Shown in pieces: positions 1 through 13,565 of a stretch of DNA of 64,000 nt (positions within the stretch are counted from its first letter, which is position 1; each line of letters opens with the position of its first letter). The position numbers and the translations under genes are program-made. This DNA is from Sialis fuliginosa (lineage: Eukaryota; Arthropoda; Insecta; Megaloptera; Sialidae): positions 7,659,001 through 7,723,000 of the forward strand of contig OY540813.1 of assembly GCA_961205875.1 (NCBI GenBank), read 5' to 3'. Below the pieces are notes generated by a model. It worked only from the letters and a program-made list of their open reading frames with translations, was not told where the DNA came from and did no database searches.

Positions 1-3000
1 GACAGTTCTTCTAAACTTTAGTCGTTTATTTTTAGCAAATTGAAGGATAAAAATGGTCGCCGAAGGAAATTACATATACATTAGTGTATGTGAGTATGTG
101 TGTAACAATGACGATACATTTACGTTTTGTAATTTAATAAACCTTACCGTATTCAATTACCTCGTCATAAATTTTCATTACGGTTACTTTAAATTGTCAG
201 TTTAGCTGAATCTGGTACATACACGTACGTGTACAATATCCTTTAAGATACAATTCAGATTTACCGTAAAATAGTTTCAGAAAATATTCTTGTGTGTTCA
301 AAATTGATTATTTCATAAATGTATAAATTGTAGAGCGGGTAGATGCAAATAAAATTTCTTCTGTTTGGCGTTATATTAAATACTTTGAAACTATAAATTA
401 CAGAAACTTACGTGTCAGTTAACAGTTAAAGAAGAAATTAAGAAACGAATGTGGCCACTACAAGATTTTATTAGAATTCTGTCCTGACAGGCACAGGGCC
501 AACATGCATTCCGTACTGCGTCTCCCGTTTCTACATTTTGTACGTGTATGCGTTTCAACAACATACGTTGCAGGTTCGTTATTTTTACAAGAATTTTTTC
601 CGACCCACAGTTTTCCAAAAATCGACGCGAAATTAACAAAAAAATTTAAAATAAAAAATGGGGGGGGGGAATTTTCTGAACTGCCTAAGGGCACCGAATT
701 CCTAAATTCGGGCCTGTATGTACATTGTACGTACATATGCACAATTTAATATATATTTTTAAAAATCAAATAAGTACCATATATTTATTTGTACCTATAT
801 TATCACTAACAATAAGTTCATTTTTATTTTACCCATTTTTGTCAATATTATTATCATTAGATACTTTCAAACTTTATTTACATTTATTACATCTGGTGGG
901 TTTACTGAATATGTATTGAAATTATATATAACTTCTCGTAAAGTTATTTTATTATTACATTAAAATGATAGCGATGTTTATATAGCACTTACTAAATCAT
1001 TCATAATCTAAAACAATTACAAGCTGCCAAATAGAAGCAGATTAATAGAAGTTTTCCTAGATTAAAATTGGATCAAAATATTTACACATTTTCTGTTATA
1101 AAATGAAATGAAACAAAAGATTTTTATCATCATTCCGTTGATAAAACAAAAGTTTTGTAATTTTATAAGGCCCATTTTAATCTTTAGAATTTTGTTTTGA
1201 ACGTGTTAATCAGAACCTAAATAAATATTGTTTAAAAGTTTTACTAATAAACATTCTCAAAGCAAAGTATACAAATGTTTTTTTTAAACTTTCTCCATTA
1301 AAATGTTTTGTCAAGTTCAACATAAATAGCATAGTTACCAAAATGACTAAATTCATTTTTATTATTGAATTTCTAATTAACTTGATGAGCAAACAAATTG
1401 ACAAATAACAGGCTGTCTGTGACGAAACGTTGACCGATAACACGATCAAACCGACGCGGCTTACACCCGGAAGCCAAGATCCATATTAGGATACATATTA
1501 TAAATATATATAAATCTGAATTTCACTAAGCTTTTTTTTAATGTTAATTTTGTTCTTAAATTTTATTAAAACTGATAGTGAAAATTTATAACGATATAGG
1601 GGACTAAATAATAATAATAATACAGAATACATGGATTGGTTTCTTACTCAGGTTTTAATTTATTTGATGTTTCCCTTAAGTGTTCGTAACTACCTTACTG
1701 TTCCCTACATGAAAAGTAATGAAAATTGGAAATAAAGTGAGGGTGTAAAAGTAATTAAAAACAGTTTTGAAGCCTCATCCATTTGCTTTTATTTGTTCTT
1801 TTGTATTTGTAATGAAAAAACATAGTTATAATTGGTATGTGGAGCTAAAAATTATGAATTTAATAACTCAATAAGAATAAGTATATTTTTTAACATTTTC
1901 AATTACAAAAAACTTCCCATTTATAAATTTCGTATTGTATATACTATAAATTGGTATCTAGCGGCACACCTGTTAGGAAGCTCTGATTTAAAGGATATGT
2001 TGAGTGAAGTACATAATGTATACATTATATATACATATACATACATACTAGATTCTCTACTTTACTTAATATACATTAATTATTGCGACGCGTGCTTATT
2101 GCAACTGTACAACTCTACAGAGAAGATTACAGTCTAAAGTAAAGTCAACTTCAATGGAAATTAAGGGCAAACTGTGTAAAGTGTACAATACTATAACTCC
2201 AAATTTTCGAGGAATGAGACAGTCTGAAATAGCCTGAAATAACAATGAAATCGATATTAGGAGTTAGTACATGCTGATTACTTTACATAATAAACACGCC
2301 TAAATTTAATTAAATCTTAGGTATAAGTTATCTTGTATCTATGGTAATATAACTACAACTTTAGTAGAAAAAATTCACAGTACGTTATTTGAATAATATA
2401 AATCGGGTTGCTCTGAATTTAAACCAAGTATAGAGCTTACGTATTTTAAGGTGCCAACTTATTAAATAGTCGAGAAAATTGATGTTTTAAAATAGTACTT
2501 AAATAGAGTTTTTTTTTTGTTAATAATGGTAAAATATCGATAAAATTTATAAAGATGCTCCACTATAGGCGATCAGGAGCAGAATTTTTTTTTTTAAATT
2601 ATAAAATATACTAACAATTTTAAAGTTAGTAAATCTACTGAGAACAATAATATAATGCTCATTAAAAACAAAAATCAAAACAAACAAGTATTAAAAAATT
2701 TCCCCCTCCAAACTAAGAAACTATTGTCCGATTTTTACTTTTTTATACATACACGAAATGTACTGTATAATAAAGTATAGTGATCATGAAAAATTCTAAC
2801 TCAAGATTATTTATTAAAAAAAAAATGTATAATAAAATATATATATATATTTTTTAATTTTATTTCAAATGGTTCATAACAGAAAAAAATTTTTATAATA
2901 AAAATTGTAGAGAACGTTATTTTCTATAATTTATATCGTATTCTTTTTTGTATCTTTTATGAATTGATCAAAAAATAATAAGTTTAGTTTTTATTTAAAA

Positions 3001-4120
3001 ATAATTTTCTTAATATGAATAATCTACAATAGTTATCTATGAAAATAAAAGCATTTATTCTTACAACTGTCAATTAAATAGATGTATAGAAAAAATAATA
3101 TCTAAAACGTGTTGAACTATTGAAATATCAAACAAATAAGAATCCATTGACAAAAAAAAAAATTTTTAACAGAAAAATTACTTATTATAACGATTTATAA
3201 TAAAAACGTTTGAAATAAAATCACAGAATAAAATTAAAAAATTAACAAAAATAACAATTAATGCAATGCAAGCAAGTGTTAACTTATGTACTTTCTTCTG
3301 TACTGATATATGTATGTATAAAAAAGTATTGTGCCGACCAGGGCAGTTAATTTTTTCTGTAAACAGCTTATTGTTCGAAATAAAATATGGTACCAGCATT
3401 TTATTTTGAACACCTGTTATCTCACTCACTCTGAAGCTTGAAATATAATAATTTAATACAAACAATCCCACGTGTAAGAATTAAGCTAATTAAGCGAATT
3501 CTACATGAAATCAAACAAAAACGTTGTTATGTGGGCTGCTCATTTATATTTCAAGTTATACGAGTGTATTTTAGAGAAATTCTTAATACTAACTCATATG
3601 CATAATACAGAGACGAAGCTAGGCTTTTACCGCCCTTGGCAAAATTGTGATTATTCTTCCTTGTTCAGATGGAAATTGCGCCCAAAATCTGTGCGGTGCA
3701 GGGGAGGGGGGATTGCTGGGAGGGTTCGGTTAATTGGAAATAATGGAAATTTATAATGTGTTGTCCTGGTGATATGGCTGTATAAACAATTTGTATTAAA
3801 ATTTAACGAAATACAAACGTTAGATTATCGAGGAACAGGTCATGCCACCCCAATATCACCTTGTAATTTCGACGCTGTTCATCTGTTTCTACTCCGTAAT
3901 TTAAATTATTTACATGAATTAATGTGTGTTAAGCAGAAGTTTTTAACATTCAAAATATATGATTTTTTAACCAAATTTGTGGTCGTAGGTACACAAATAA
4001 ATATTTATTTTTATGTGTAAAATAATATCTCATTTGAAGCCTTCTCATTTTATGAGATATGCAAATACGCAATGTTTTGTTATCTGATGCCAAAAAAAAC
4101 AAATTTTTGTTGAATTTTAA
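1..4120. other. AT-rich intergenic DNA with a transposon-end fragment and one repeat fragment
   Basis: No exon or gene was recognised. A run of nine or so Gs at about 661 followed by AACTGCCTAAGGGCACC resembles the decayed end of a poly-C-bearing transposon. Open frames here are low-complexity AT translations without domains. Confidence 0.5.
1417..1482 (+). repeat. Fragment of dispersed repeat with hammerhead-like core (copy 1)
   Basis: It contains TGACGAAACGTTGACCGATA and then the shared tail GCGGCTTACACCCGGAAGCC. It matches, with a few changes, the same block at 24541-24655, 41199-41285 and 41301-41387. Confidence 0.8.
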
Positions 4121-4288
4121 GGGTCGATTCAGATTATCGGTCAGGTCTCAGTCCAATTTCGCTCCGATATAGTGTAAAAATATTTTACTGGAGTGTAATC
4201 GAACCTGGCATGGATTGTACCGAGACCGGCTCGTTAATGTGAATATCAGAAGATTTGATTGGACCTGCTCGATAGTCTGGATCGACCC
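4121..4288. mobile_element. 168 bp inverted-repeat MITE, piggyBac-like
   Basis: The ends GGGTCGATTCAGATTATCGG and (reverse complement of the right end) GGGTCGATCCAGACTATCGA match with a few differences. The left flank is TTAA; the right flank is TAAT, a degraded version. TTAA plus GGG ends suggest piggyBac mobilisation. It has no coding capacity. Confidence 0.65.
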
Positions 4289-5274
4289 TAATACACTTTT
4301 TTTTAACAAAAAACATGCTTACAAAATAAACTGACTAAATTGCTTTTTAGTACTTCACAAAAAGTTTCAAATAGATATTCTGTGAATATTGAATACATGC
4401 AGAAATATAAATACTTCAGATATTTTTTAATACTTAACGTCAAGTACATTTATGTATATTACATAGCAAAAAGTACTTGATACTTTAAGTACTTTTTTCA
4501 GAATACTTGATTTTAACTGAAATACATATATCTAAAAGTAGGTAACTAAAAGTTCTTTGATAAAATTATTTTGTAAAAATGAAAAGTTTTCAAATTTTCT
4601 TCCGAGGTTTATATTGATCCTAAATATAAAAATAAGTACATTCTTCTATGCATTTTTGTTTATCAATTACAGTGTCTACATACAGACTGACAAATATCAT
4701 GGTGAAAATGGATTGAGAAAAGGTGAAACAGATATTCCACCCAAAAATAAATCCTACTAATATGTAGTAATAAAACTTACAGGTCTGATTGTTCTGACAA
4801 GAAACAACGAAAAGCTCAACAATATTAAGAAAATTTACCAAAATTAGTCTTCGTTCTTTAGCACGAAGGATAAAGTTATAGGATTAAATGTGTTTTCAAA
4901 GAAAATATTTGTTACATTATATGTAAATTGGGTACGAAATACCAAAACAAGAAAACAAAATACACGTGTCAAGAAAACGCTGATAGAAGTAAAACAATAT
5001 GGAAATACAGTTTAGAAACAACAATGTATATAACACATAATTTATTTGTGTGGTTTCTACGTTTAGTTCATTCCACAAAAGCAATTTTAATTTTCTTGCG
5101 CCCACAATTTTCTATATATATGGTTTGAATTTTTGCTTGGATTGTTATCAAGAAGTAAACAAAACGTTTTATAAAGGAAGAAAAAATAAAATTTATTTCA
5201 AATCATTTATCCGATGCATAAAAAATTAACATAAAGAAAATCAATGTAAATTTTAATCATATCAGAAAATACCT

Positions 5275-5650
5275 TATATAAAAATGAGTTTTCGTTTGTA
5301 TGAGGCTTATAGACTCGGGAGTTACTGAACCGATTTCAATGCGGTTTTCACCAATAGTTAGATAATTTTTTTAGTGCAATATCGTGGCTATTAACATTTT
5401 ATGAAAATCTAAGATTTAACATCAAAAGACTAAAAAATCTTTATCAAATCGTGTTGATATCACAGCATACAACTGTCATTTAGGTACCTATATAAAAACA
5501 TAGTACCTAGCCATGAATTTAGTCTGTAAGAGAAATGTTGGTTCCTTTATATTTATTTTAAGATCCGAATGATACGTCATTGCTTTTACGGAGCTTTTTT
5601 GCGAAGCACACTGGTAACATCAAATTAGATTAATAGTGATATGAATTAAT
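5275..5650 (+). repeat. Helitron-like or other dispersed repeat fragment
   Basis: The text ATGAGTTTTCGTTTGTATGA, then GACTCGGGAGTTACTGAACC and GATTTCAATGCGGTTTTCAC, is a phrase seen in abundant arthropod repeats, often annotated as non-autonomous Helitrons. Ends are not clear; the assignment is from memory of similar text. Confidence 0.35.
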
Positions 5651-7105
5651 TCATATATTCAAGCCAGTGAACTGACGTGACTGATTCAAATGAAAAAACA
5701 TTTTTCCATTTCTAAATAGAAACATTACATTAAAAGAAAACTGAGTAAAATTTGATTTGATAGCAGTGTATTTCTGATTTGTTAATTTGATGTGAAACAG
5801 AAAAAAGTGGGTTCGAAAATATCAACCACTTACCCACCCTTCGTGAGAACATACATTTTATTTTCACGTATTTTTAAAAATTATTTTTAATTAAGTTTTT
5901 AGAAAAAACTGTATTAAAAACAAAAAAAATATATCAACCTAAAATGCTGCAAAAACAACCTTATAATTTTTAATATCAGAATATCTTAACAGAATTATTT
6001 AGTTAAAAAAATATATAATTTGTTTTTAATAAAGACTTTAGGATAAACCTATATACCGTATATTTAATATCGAACAATTTATAACCATAATTCCAAACTA
6101 TTTCCAAGTAATCACAGTTTAAAATTATTATACGATTAGGGTTTTAGATGTCAAATTTTCAATTACCCTTTGTTGATAAAATTGATCTGAATTGATCATG
6201 ACATGAATACGGTTTCTAGTGATAATGAATCGCAGTGATTAACTACAAAAATAATACCAAATTAAATGAAGTATCATCATAACGATATACACCATTTTTT
6301 ATCGATAATAAATTGAAAATATAACAACATGAAGTATAATATCTTATACTTATGTGGTTATCAGAAAAAAATCTGAGAAAAATTTCAGAATGTAGTTTTT
6401 AATTAGTACTTTCAATGAAAATTATATCCAACATTATAGCAAATATAGTTTATGAAACATTTAGAAATAACTATTTTTAATTAATTGTAGTGAGAATGAC
6501 TACGGAACTCTATCATGTGAGTGCCTACGTTGGTCGTTTTATTTAGTAATAATACCTCGGACCTGAATGAGCAAACTACTTATGATAATAATAAGAAAAA
6601 CCAAACCAAGAAAAAAATTATCCCTATCCGAATCCGAAACTAAAACCAAGAAAAAATATTCCTATCTGTATACGTAACCGATTTATCCCTAAACACCCTA
6701 GTTCTTTAGGTAATTTTTGACTATATACATTTTTGTTTTAGGTATGTATAGTATATGTAGAAGAAAAATTCTAGAAATCTATATTTTTTAATGACAAAGC
6801 TTATAAATAGTTCAAAATATTCCACTTTGTCATTACAAAATATTTTTGTTTGTTTTTTGTTTATGTTAGGTAGCTACTATATATATAATGCTTATTCCAC
6901 TTACCTAGATACATTTCTCTGGAAATAATATAATTAAAAGTTTTTAAATCATCAAACATAATTTGTCTAGCTAGCAAATTAACTTTGATAACATAGTTTA
7001 TAAACTTTTGTTGTTTTATATGTCATTGTAATTTACTATTCAATTATTTCTCCTGTCTATTTACGAGTAGTAATGAAAACTTTAATTTTCTTAATATAAT
7101 AGTAT

Positions 7106-7149
7106 CTTTCAGGATATGTATATATATCCGGATATGTATATCCTGAAAG
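7106..7149. repeat. 44 bp near-palindrome
   Basis: The ends CTTTCAGGATAT and ATATCCTGAAAG are perfect reverse complements around an AT core with TCCGGA at its centre. It could form a cruciform or hairpin. No function can be assigned. Confidence 0.8.
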
Positions 7150-7237
7150 GATATAAGCTACATTACTTCAGTCTTTTTCAGGTTTATCAATGACGGATAT
7201 CTATATAATATGTTTTATGATTAAGTTAATTTTAAAT

Positions 7238-7304
7238 TCGACGTGGCTTACACCCAGAAGCCAAGATCCAAATCAATATCACCGCGAAAGCCTCAAGACT
7301 TGTA
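7238..7304 (+). repeat. Fragment of dispersed hammerhead-like repeat (copy 2, tail only)
   Basis: It shares GTGGCTTACACCCAGAAGCC and ends GAAAGCCTCAAGACTTGTA, the same 3' tail found in inverted orientation at 41165-41198 and 24540-24570. This marks a conserved repeat terminus. Confidence 0.8.
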
Positions 7305-9027
7305 TATAAGCGTAGGGTCTACTTTCAAAATATATTAACCATCTGGTGAATAAAACATAGGATAATAATGTCCAAAAAATATTTAAAAAACTATAAATAT
7401 ACATATATTTAATACAAATATGATATATCAAACAATATCAAAAAATAATTGAAAAGAAATCAACGTAAATTTTATATGGCTGCTTCATTGTCTCATCTCT
7501 AATTCTCGACTATTACCGAACACTGGTATCTCCTGCCACTCTATGACTTCAATAGATTTCAAATAGAACGGAATCCCAATCAACATTTCTCCAATAATTT
7601 AATAGTAATTAAATTTGACATGTAGTCTACAATGAGATTACTTCTTATTTATGTAACTATTAAATTAATCAAACTAAAATCTTTCAGCTTCTCAACTACT
7701 AATTGCAATCGTACTTGTTGTTTTTAGTTCCTTTTGTCAGATAACTGACTTTAACATTTGTATTTTTGCATCAGCAAAATCAAGAAAATCATTAATATTT
7801 ATTTTAATTAAAATAATAATAATATTTTTTGGGAACAAATTAAACACGCACTATTTTAAATGAAATGAGAAATAGTGAAGACCATTAAATAAACTAACAC
7901 TTTATAAACTATTATAGCATTTGTAATTTAGCAATTTGTGTTTTAGCAATAGTTAATATAAACTAGCGTTAAGAAAATACTTTTTGTTCATTAAAGAAAT
8001 AAAATGACAGAAAAAAAAACTCCTGGTTAAAATGGCTAAATGAGTATTAGGTTGGTGAGATTTGTACTAAATAAGCAATAACATATATTTATTTAATATT
8101 TTATAAATCGTACAGAGTTGATATTCTAATAAAATTAACTGTTCTTGTTTAGGGGAATCTATTGGGGCGAAATCGAGTTGATTAGCATTTATTATTATTA
8201 TATAATTTTAATACTCAAAACGGATAATGTTATTGCTCAAAAAAAGTATTTTTTATGTATCACTTTATATTTAGTATAATGCTCAGAATTCATAATGTTA
8301 TTGCTCAAATACAATATATTTAATGCTCAACGTATATTAAATATTGCGCGCTTAAATACTACCCATATTTTTTCACTAATTTTCAAAAATTTTAACAACC
8401 ATCATTTAATCTAACGTATTAAGTGCATTTTTATCGATTATTGACTATTATAGCAATAGAAAAAGAAATTAGAAAATTAAATTATATCAGATAGTTTAGA
8501 GACCGCTAATATTATTTATAGGTATGTGTTAACAGTTAAAATCAAAAACTCTGGTACACCACTGTCTTTATATATCAAGTGAATGTGATGCTGTTAGTAC
8601 TTTCGCAAAACTATTTTCATGACGTTAATCATATATAGTACCTATATAGGAAGGCGTGAGTATTTTTATTACAGTTTAATGTTTGACATCTTTGTTTTAT
8701 GTTACCTTATAAAAACACATTTATTAAAGATGTGTTGATCAAACAAGTTATTGAATTTTTTTCAGTAAACAACGATACAATTTTCAATGTCATTTTATTT
8801 TTCTTAAATTTTATTTTAACGTTTCAAAAGTTTTGTAAAAAAATATTTATTTAATTAAAAATGTTTGTTTTGAAACATTATAATTTTTTAATTATATTTA
8901 GATAGAATTAAATCTATGTAGGCATGTTTAATTTAAAATTTGTTTTTCTAAATATACTTTTCGTAATTTTGAGAAATAAAAACAGATTATAAAACTAAAA
9001 TAAGAATTTTAATATGTTATATGTGGC

Positions 9028-9274
9028 CAGTGTTACTGTCAAGCCGGTAACTACCACCGGAGCAGCTCCCCCCCCCCCCACCCACGAGCATAGGGGATCC
9101 CGCAGCAGCGTAAAAATGAGATTGAGGTACAAAAAAAGGTTATTAAAATTAGTAACGTGCAAAAATTGTAGACTAAAGTGGCAACGAAAAAAAAATATAT
9201 TTATATTTTGCATATAGTGAGGGCCGCTCAGTCACTTGCTGCCCCAGAGCCTCTAGTTATGGCCCTGGTTACTG
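9028..9274. mobile_element. GC-rich hAT-like short element (family shared with 43832-44519)
   Basis: The left end CAGTGTTACTGTC and right end GGCCCTGGTTACTG are roughly inverted. The 3' part CACTTGCTGCCCCAGAGCCT recurs at about 44472, where GTTCTGGGG lies between CACTTGCT and CCCCAGAGCCTC. It includes a run of 14 or so Cs at about 9070. Non-coding. Confidence 0.55.
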
Positions 9275-9548
9275 TGCTGCTATAAACTATGGACATTGCC
9301 AAAATCAATTATTAAATTGATATAAGTTACTGAAATGTTATTCCACGAACGATTTAACGTATTTCTTGAACACAAACAATAGCAAACGAAAGTGTTTTAA
9401 GAAATGTTGGTGTCAATAGAACAGTAATTAAAAACTTTAAGAGCCAGGCAATTAAATTTTCTAGTGTATCAGAAAAAAGTAATTAGCACAGGCAATACTG
9501 TTCAGTCAAAAACAAGAGGAAGAAAACTAATTAATCCTCTTAATAGTC

Positions 9549-9600
9549 TAACGTCCGGTTTTATAAAGAAGCTAACAAAAATGTTTTAGCAAACAATCAC
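9549..9600 (+). repeat. Solo end of the TCCGGTATTATAA inverted-repeat family
   Basis: ACGTCCGGTTTTATAAAGAA, then GCTAACAAAAATG, resembles the terminal repeats of the elements at 19406-19697 and 57299-57553. The partner end was not found nearby. Confidence 0.5.
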
Positions 9601-11663
9601 TTTGGACGGAGTATTAATTCTGTGATATTCTCTATGGATTTATTTTGGAATTTAGAATAGTGGTACACAGGACAGAGAAAGAAATGGACTGGTCCGTATA
9701 ATGTTTAGTCTAAATTAGTTTATACCACTAGATATCAACTCCGGGAGGTACGAAAGAGGCGATGGCTCATCTTTGGCGTGATTCTGCGGTGGGTTTTTGT
9801 TTAATTTGTAAGTTAAGATTTTCCTTTTTATTTTTTCATCTTTAAAGGTTCCCACAGACTAACGCGAATATCCGCAGCGCCTGCGGCACGGAAAAAAACG
9901 CAGCCGCTGCCGCAGCGGAATTAAAAATGTTATTTTATCAAATAAAAATTATTTTATCAACCCCCCCATCATTACGCCACTGTTTTATTTACTTTTTTTT
10001 AGTTTAAGTTTACTATTTTTTTAGGTCATTAATAAAATATAACATAATTAGTTATCGGCTTGGTCATTCCTTTTTCGACAGCTCAGTAGGTAATATATTG
10101 CTATTAAATTGATATTTATAGAAAATTGACGTTAAAATGTTGATTTTTGTAAAAAAAAATAATATTTAAAACGATTATAAGTTTTAACTTATTGCATTTA
10201 GACCTATAGCTCTCTAAACTATTTTTATAGAGAGTTAAATTTCCTACACAATTTTTATAGTTTAGCCTTGAGAGCCTTTTAGACGTACAATTTAACGTTG
10301 AATTGAGAAACATGACTTGTAGAGAATTTTATCTTCTACAAAATTTAAAATTTAAAATTTTTCATCAGTTATCATGAATAATTATTCATTATATAATATA
10401 TTTTTATATATATATTATTATAATAATTATTTCCATATTGTTTAAATGGGAAACGTGACCCCCCTTGTGGCATCTCTTAGAATTGAACTACAGGGTAATG
10501 CTTTAGCAAGGATTTATTTTAGGTTATAAATTAACTTATTTCGTAACAAGAGAAAATGTCATTTTTTTGACACACCCTAATGTATATATTTATATATGTA
10601 TAAATGTATATGTATATAATTTTAATTAAAATTTTGAACAGTGCTTATCACTTAGTAGAAGTATAGTGAAAACAAAACACCTTTTAAATTAAATAAATCT
10701 AATATATTTAATTTAAAAACTTGTAATAAAAACATTTTGGAAGAACTTGATACCCCCTTTAATTCACTACATATAAACATGCCGTCAATCATGAAAAACA
10801 TTTATGAGATGTACATAGACATAACATGATAGAATCTTTCGCAATTTCTTTACTTTGTTGTTTGAGGAAGGTAGGTATATATATAGATAATTGTCTTGAA
10901 TTTCAACGATAAAATTACGAAAGTTTAAAAAAATTGTTTTATTTATGATATCAAATTATTACTTCATTATATAAAAAAAAAAATATATTTATAGGTGTAC
11001 CTACTTTATATTAATAGCATATCTTAAATTGAAAAACAACAGTTATTATTATGTCTGTTTCTATTAAAACAAAATTAACAAAATTCTTGTTGGAACGTTC
11101 TTTTTATTCTGTAGATGAGTTCCTGAGTAATTAAAGTCACCAACATATCTTAATTTTAATTTTAATTTTTCTTCTAATTATTATAAAGGAATGAAATATA
11201 TATCTATCTATCTATGATTCTTATTTAAAAATTGGCTCATAAATGTTCTAGCTTGCTAGTTTTTTGTTTAGCCATAATTTACAGTGAGTCCCAGGATAGC
11301 TGTAACAAGAGGTGTAATGAACAAGAAAATTTATCATTTTGGAATAACATTGGAGATCGATACCAAAAATTAGTTTATTTGGTATTCTACAGGTGTTTTA
11401 TAAGCAAAATTGTAAAAATAACGAAGAACAAACTATCTATGTATATTTTTCAAAATATGAAAAAAAATCCACAAAGAAAGTTTGTTTAGAATGCAATTTT
11501 GTAACCCTATACCGAAACTCAGAGCATTAAAAAAATAACACTTTCAATAAATAAAGTAGGTATAAAATGTTGTATAATATATTGTCGGCCAGTGTAATAA
11601 TTTGCAGGTATTGCAACTTTTATAGTATTTTATTTATAGTTATAAAAAAATATTCAAGTTAAA

Positions 11664-11705
11664 GGGATGTGTATTTTATGGCCAAGCCATGTTATTTTAT
11701 TGTAC
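11664..11705. repeat. Short dispersed repeat shared with 32382-32415
   Basis: ATTTTATGGCCAAGCCATG occurs at both sites in similar AT-rich context after AAAGGG. It is probably a transposon terminus. Confidence 0.55.
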
Positions 11706-13032
11706 CTACTGATTATATGATAGATATGCTAAACTTTAGAAAGTGTCACAAGACCCATACGCAAATATTAGTTAATTCAATCTGGGTATAATCAGCTTAT
11801 ATTTAAACATTATTACAAGCATTTGATGGTGTACTGAAGTGTACTCTATACTAACACTTACGCATATATAACTACAGTACATACAGTCAAATTATGAATA
11901 TAAATGTTGTTTAAACGGATTACAAATAAGCTTTCCTTTTGAAATATAAATACCTAACCGAATATTTTAATAAATGAGTTCTTGAATAAATTTTACAGTT
12001 AAGGCCTTTATACACCACCCAATTTGACATCCAATCTGCAGGCCTTTATCGAATTTATTTTCTTTCTTTATTATATAAAACATGTTAAATCACTATTTGT
12101 CTATTAATATAGGCTAATTAACAATAAAATGTGAAGTTTAATAATACTTGAAATAATTATTTTTCCTTTCACAAGAAATAATAATTTATATTAAGAACTA
12201 TCAGACAGCAAATTAAAAATGTAATAACTCACCCTTACAGTTTTCTTGTTTCGATCACACTCTTCAGTTTAGTAAATGTTAATTTCCGGCAACATGTAAA
12301 TTTTAAGACGACACAATAATTTTAGTAATTTCTAACAAAATTATGAAAATGTCTCCGCTAACATTATTTAAATATGACAATTACATGTAAATGAAGCAGA
12401 AAGTTTTTGAAATGCCTATTTAAAATTCGTCTAGTCAGTTTATTTTCTGTTAATACAACCTACAAGATATCTATAAAATTAGTTTGTGCCATTTAGCACA
12501 TTAATGTTTTATTATATTCTAATTAAAGTGGTTCATAACTTTATAATTTTATCTTGTTTTCGCGCAATTTAAGTTATCGTTCATTATCATGTTTGATATA
12601 TATTGAGATTAAATAATTTGTAATGTAATTAACATTACAAATTACAATCTGTTGATTTTTTGAGAAAATTTATAATAATTATATTCATAAATTATAAAAT
12701 ATTTTCATATTTAGTATATTAATAGAGCATGCAAGTTTTACTTTTTATTTAATCGTTCTGGCTTCTGAATATCGACAATGTATCAACCCACAAAAATATC
12801 AATTTCTGAATTATTTGATTGAAAAGCGAATTATTATAAATAAATGTTTTTTTCTAATTTGGTAGGAAGTTGTATCTTATTACCAACCTAAAGCCAAATT
12901 ACTTTTTTCCAATAAAAATAAGTGAAACAAAATCTCAAAGGTATATTTTTGTGCGCATAAAAAACGTTGATATTTTGAAATGAGCTTTGTGTAGGTTGAT
13001 ACATTAGTGCATAAAATTGTCTATATATACCC

Positions 13033-13165
13033 AGTGGCGCCGGACCTAATTTTACTTGGCTTCTTAAAATTCAAAATTGACTTCAATTAGCTTGATTATT
13101 TGTTAATAAATAAAAATAAATAGAAATACAATGGAATCTCGTTAGTACGTTTTTAAAGAGACTGG
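13033..13165 (-). mobile_element. Composite repeat, hAT-like end plus Tigger-like end (inverted copy of 15927-16241)
   Basis: It starts CAGTGGCGCCGGACCTAATT and runs to ATGGAATCTCGTTAGTACG and the GACTGGGGGAAAACACTAA block, the reverse-complement order of the second copy. Confidence 0.6.
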
Positions 13166-13565
13166 GGGAAAACACTAAACATTTTGAGGAGCAATAGCCC
13201 TCCTGCCCCTCCAGCTGTAATGCTCTGTATATTACTCATTCAGAAATCAATTATTCACATTTTCGATTTTGTTATTTTAACTGAAATAAAATATTATTTT
13301 TCATACAAACAATTTAATGAAAAAAATATTCTGATGTCATACAGTTCATATAATAAATATTTAAGTATTTTAATGTCGTATCTCAAAGAAACCATATGTG
13401 TAATGTACTTAAAAAAATAAACATAGTATATTATAAACAATTTTATCGTGTGATACGAAAATTATATCCATTGAACTAAAAGCACTCAAAATTATTTTAA
13501 ATTGATACATATTCTTTTTAAAATATTTCATTTCAAGTCAGCAATATAAATAATAATGTAGAACG

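Larger units (their letters stand above)
4289..9027. other. AT-rich intergenic DNA without recognisable genes
   Basis: Apart from the repeat at 5275, the palindrome at 7106 and the repeat tail at 7238, nothing coding was seen; poly-A/T runs and TATA microsatellite-like tracts dominate. Confidence 0.6.
9275..13565. other. Gene-poor AT-rich intergenic DNA
   Basis: No gene was recognised. Present are a poly-C repeat end at about 9960 (CCCCCCCATCATTACGCCACTG split by mismatches), a short TCTA run at about 11203, and a 12 bp-arm palindrome at 12615-12643. A frame at 11232-11489 starts with a hydrophobic, signal-like stretch and two nearby cysteines, but it lacks a family match and splice support. 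Confidence 0.5.
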
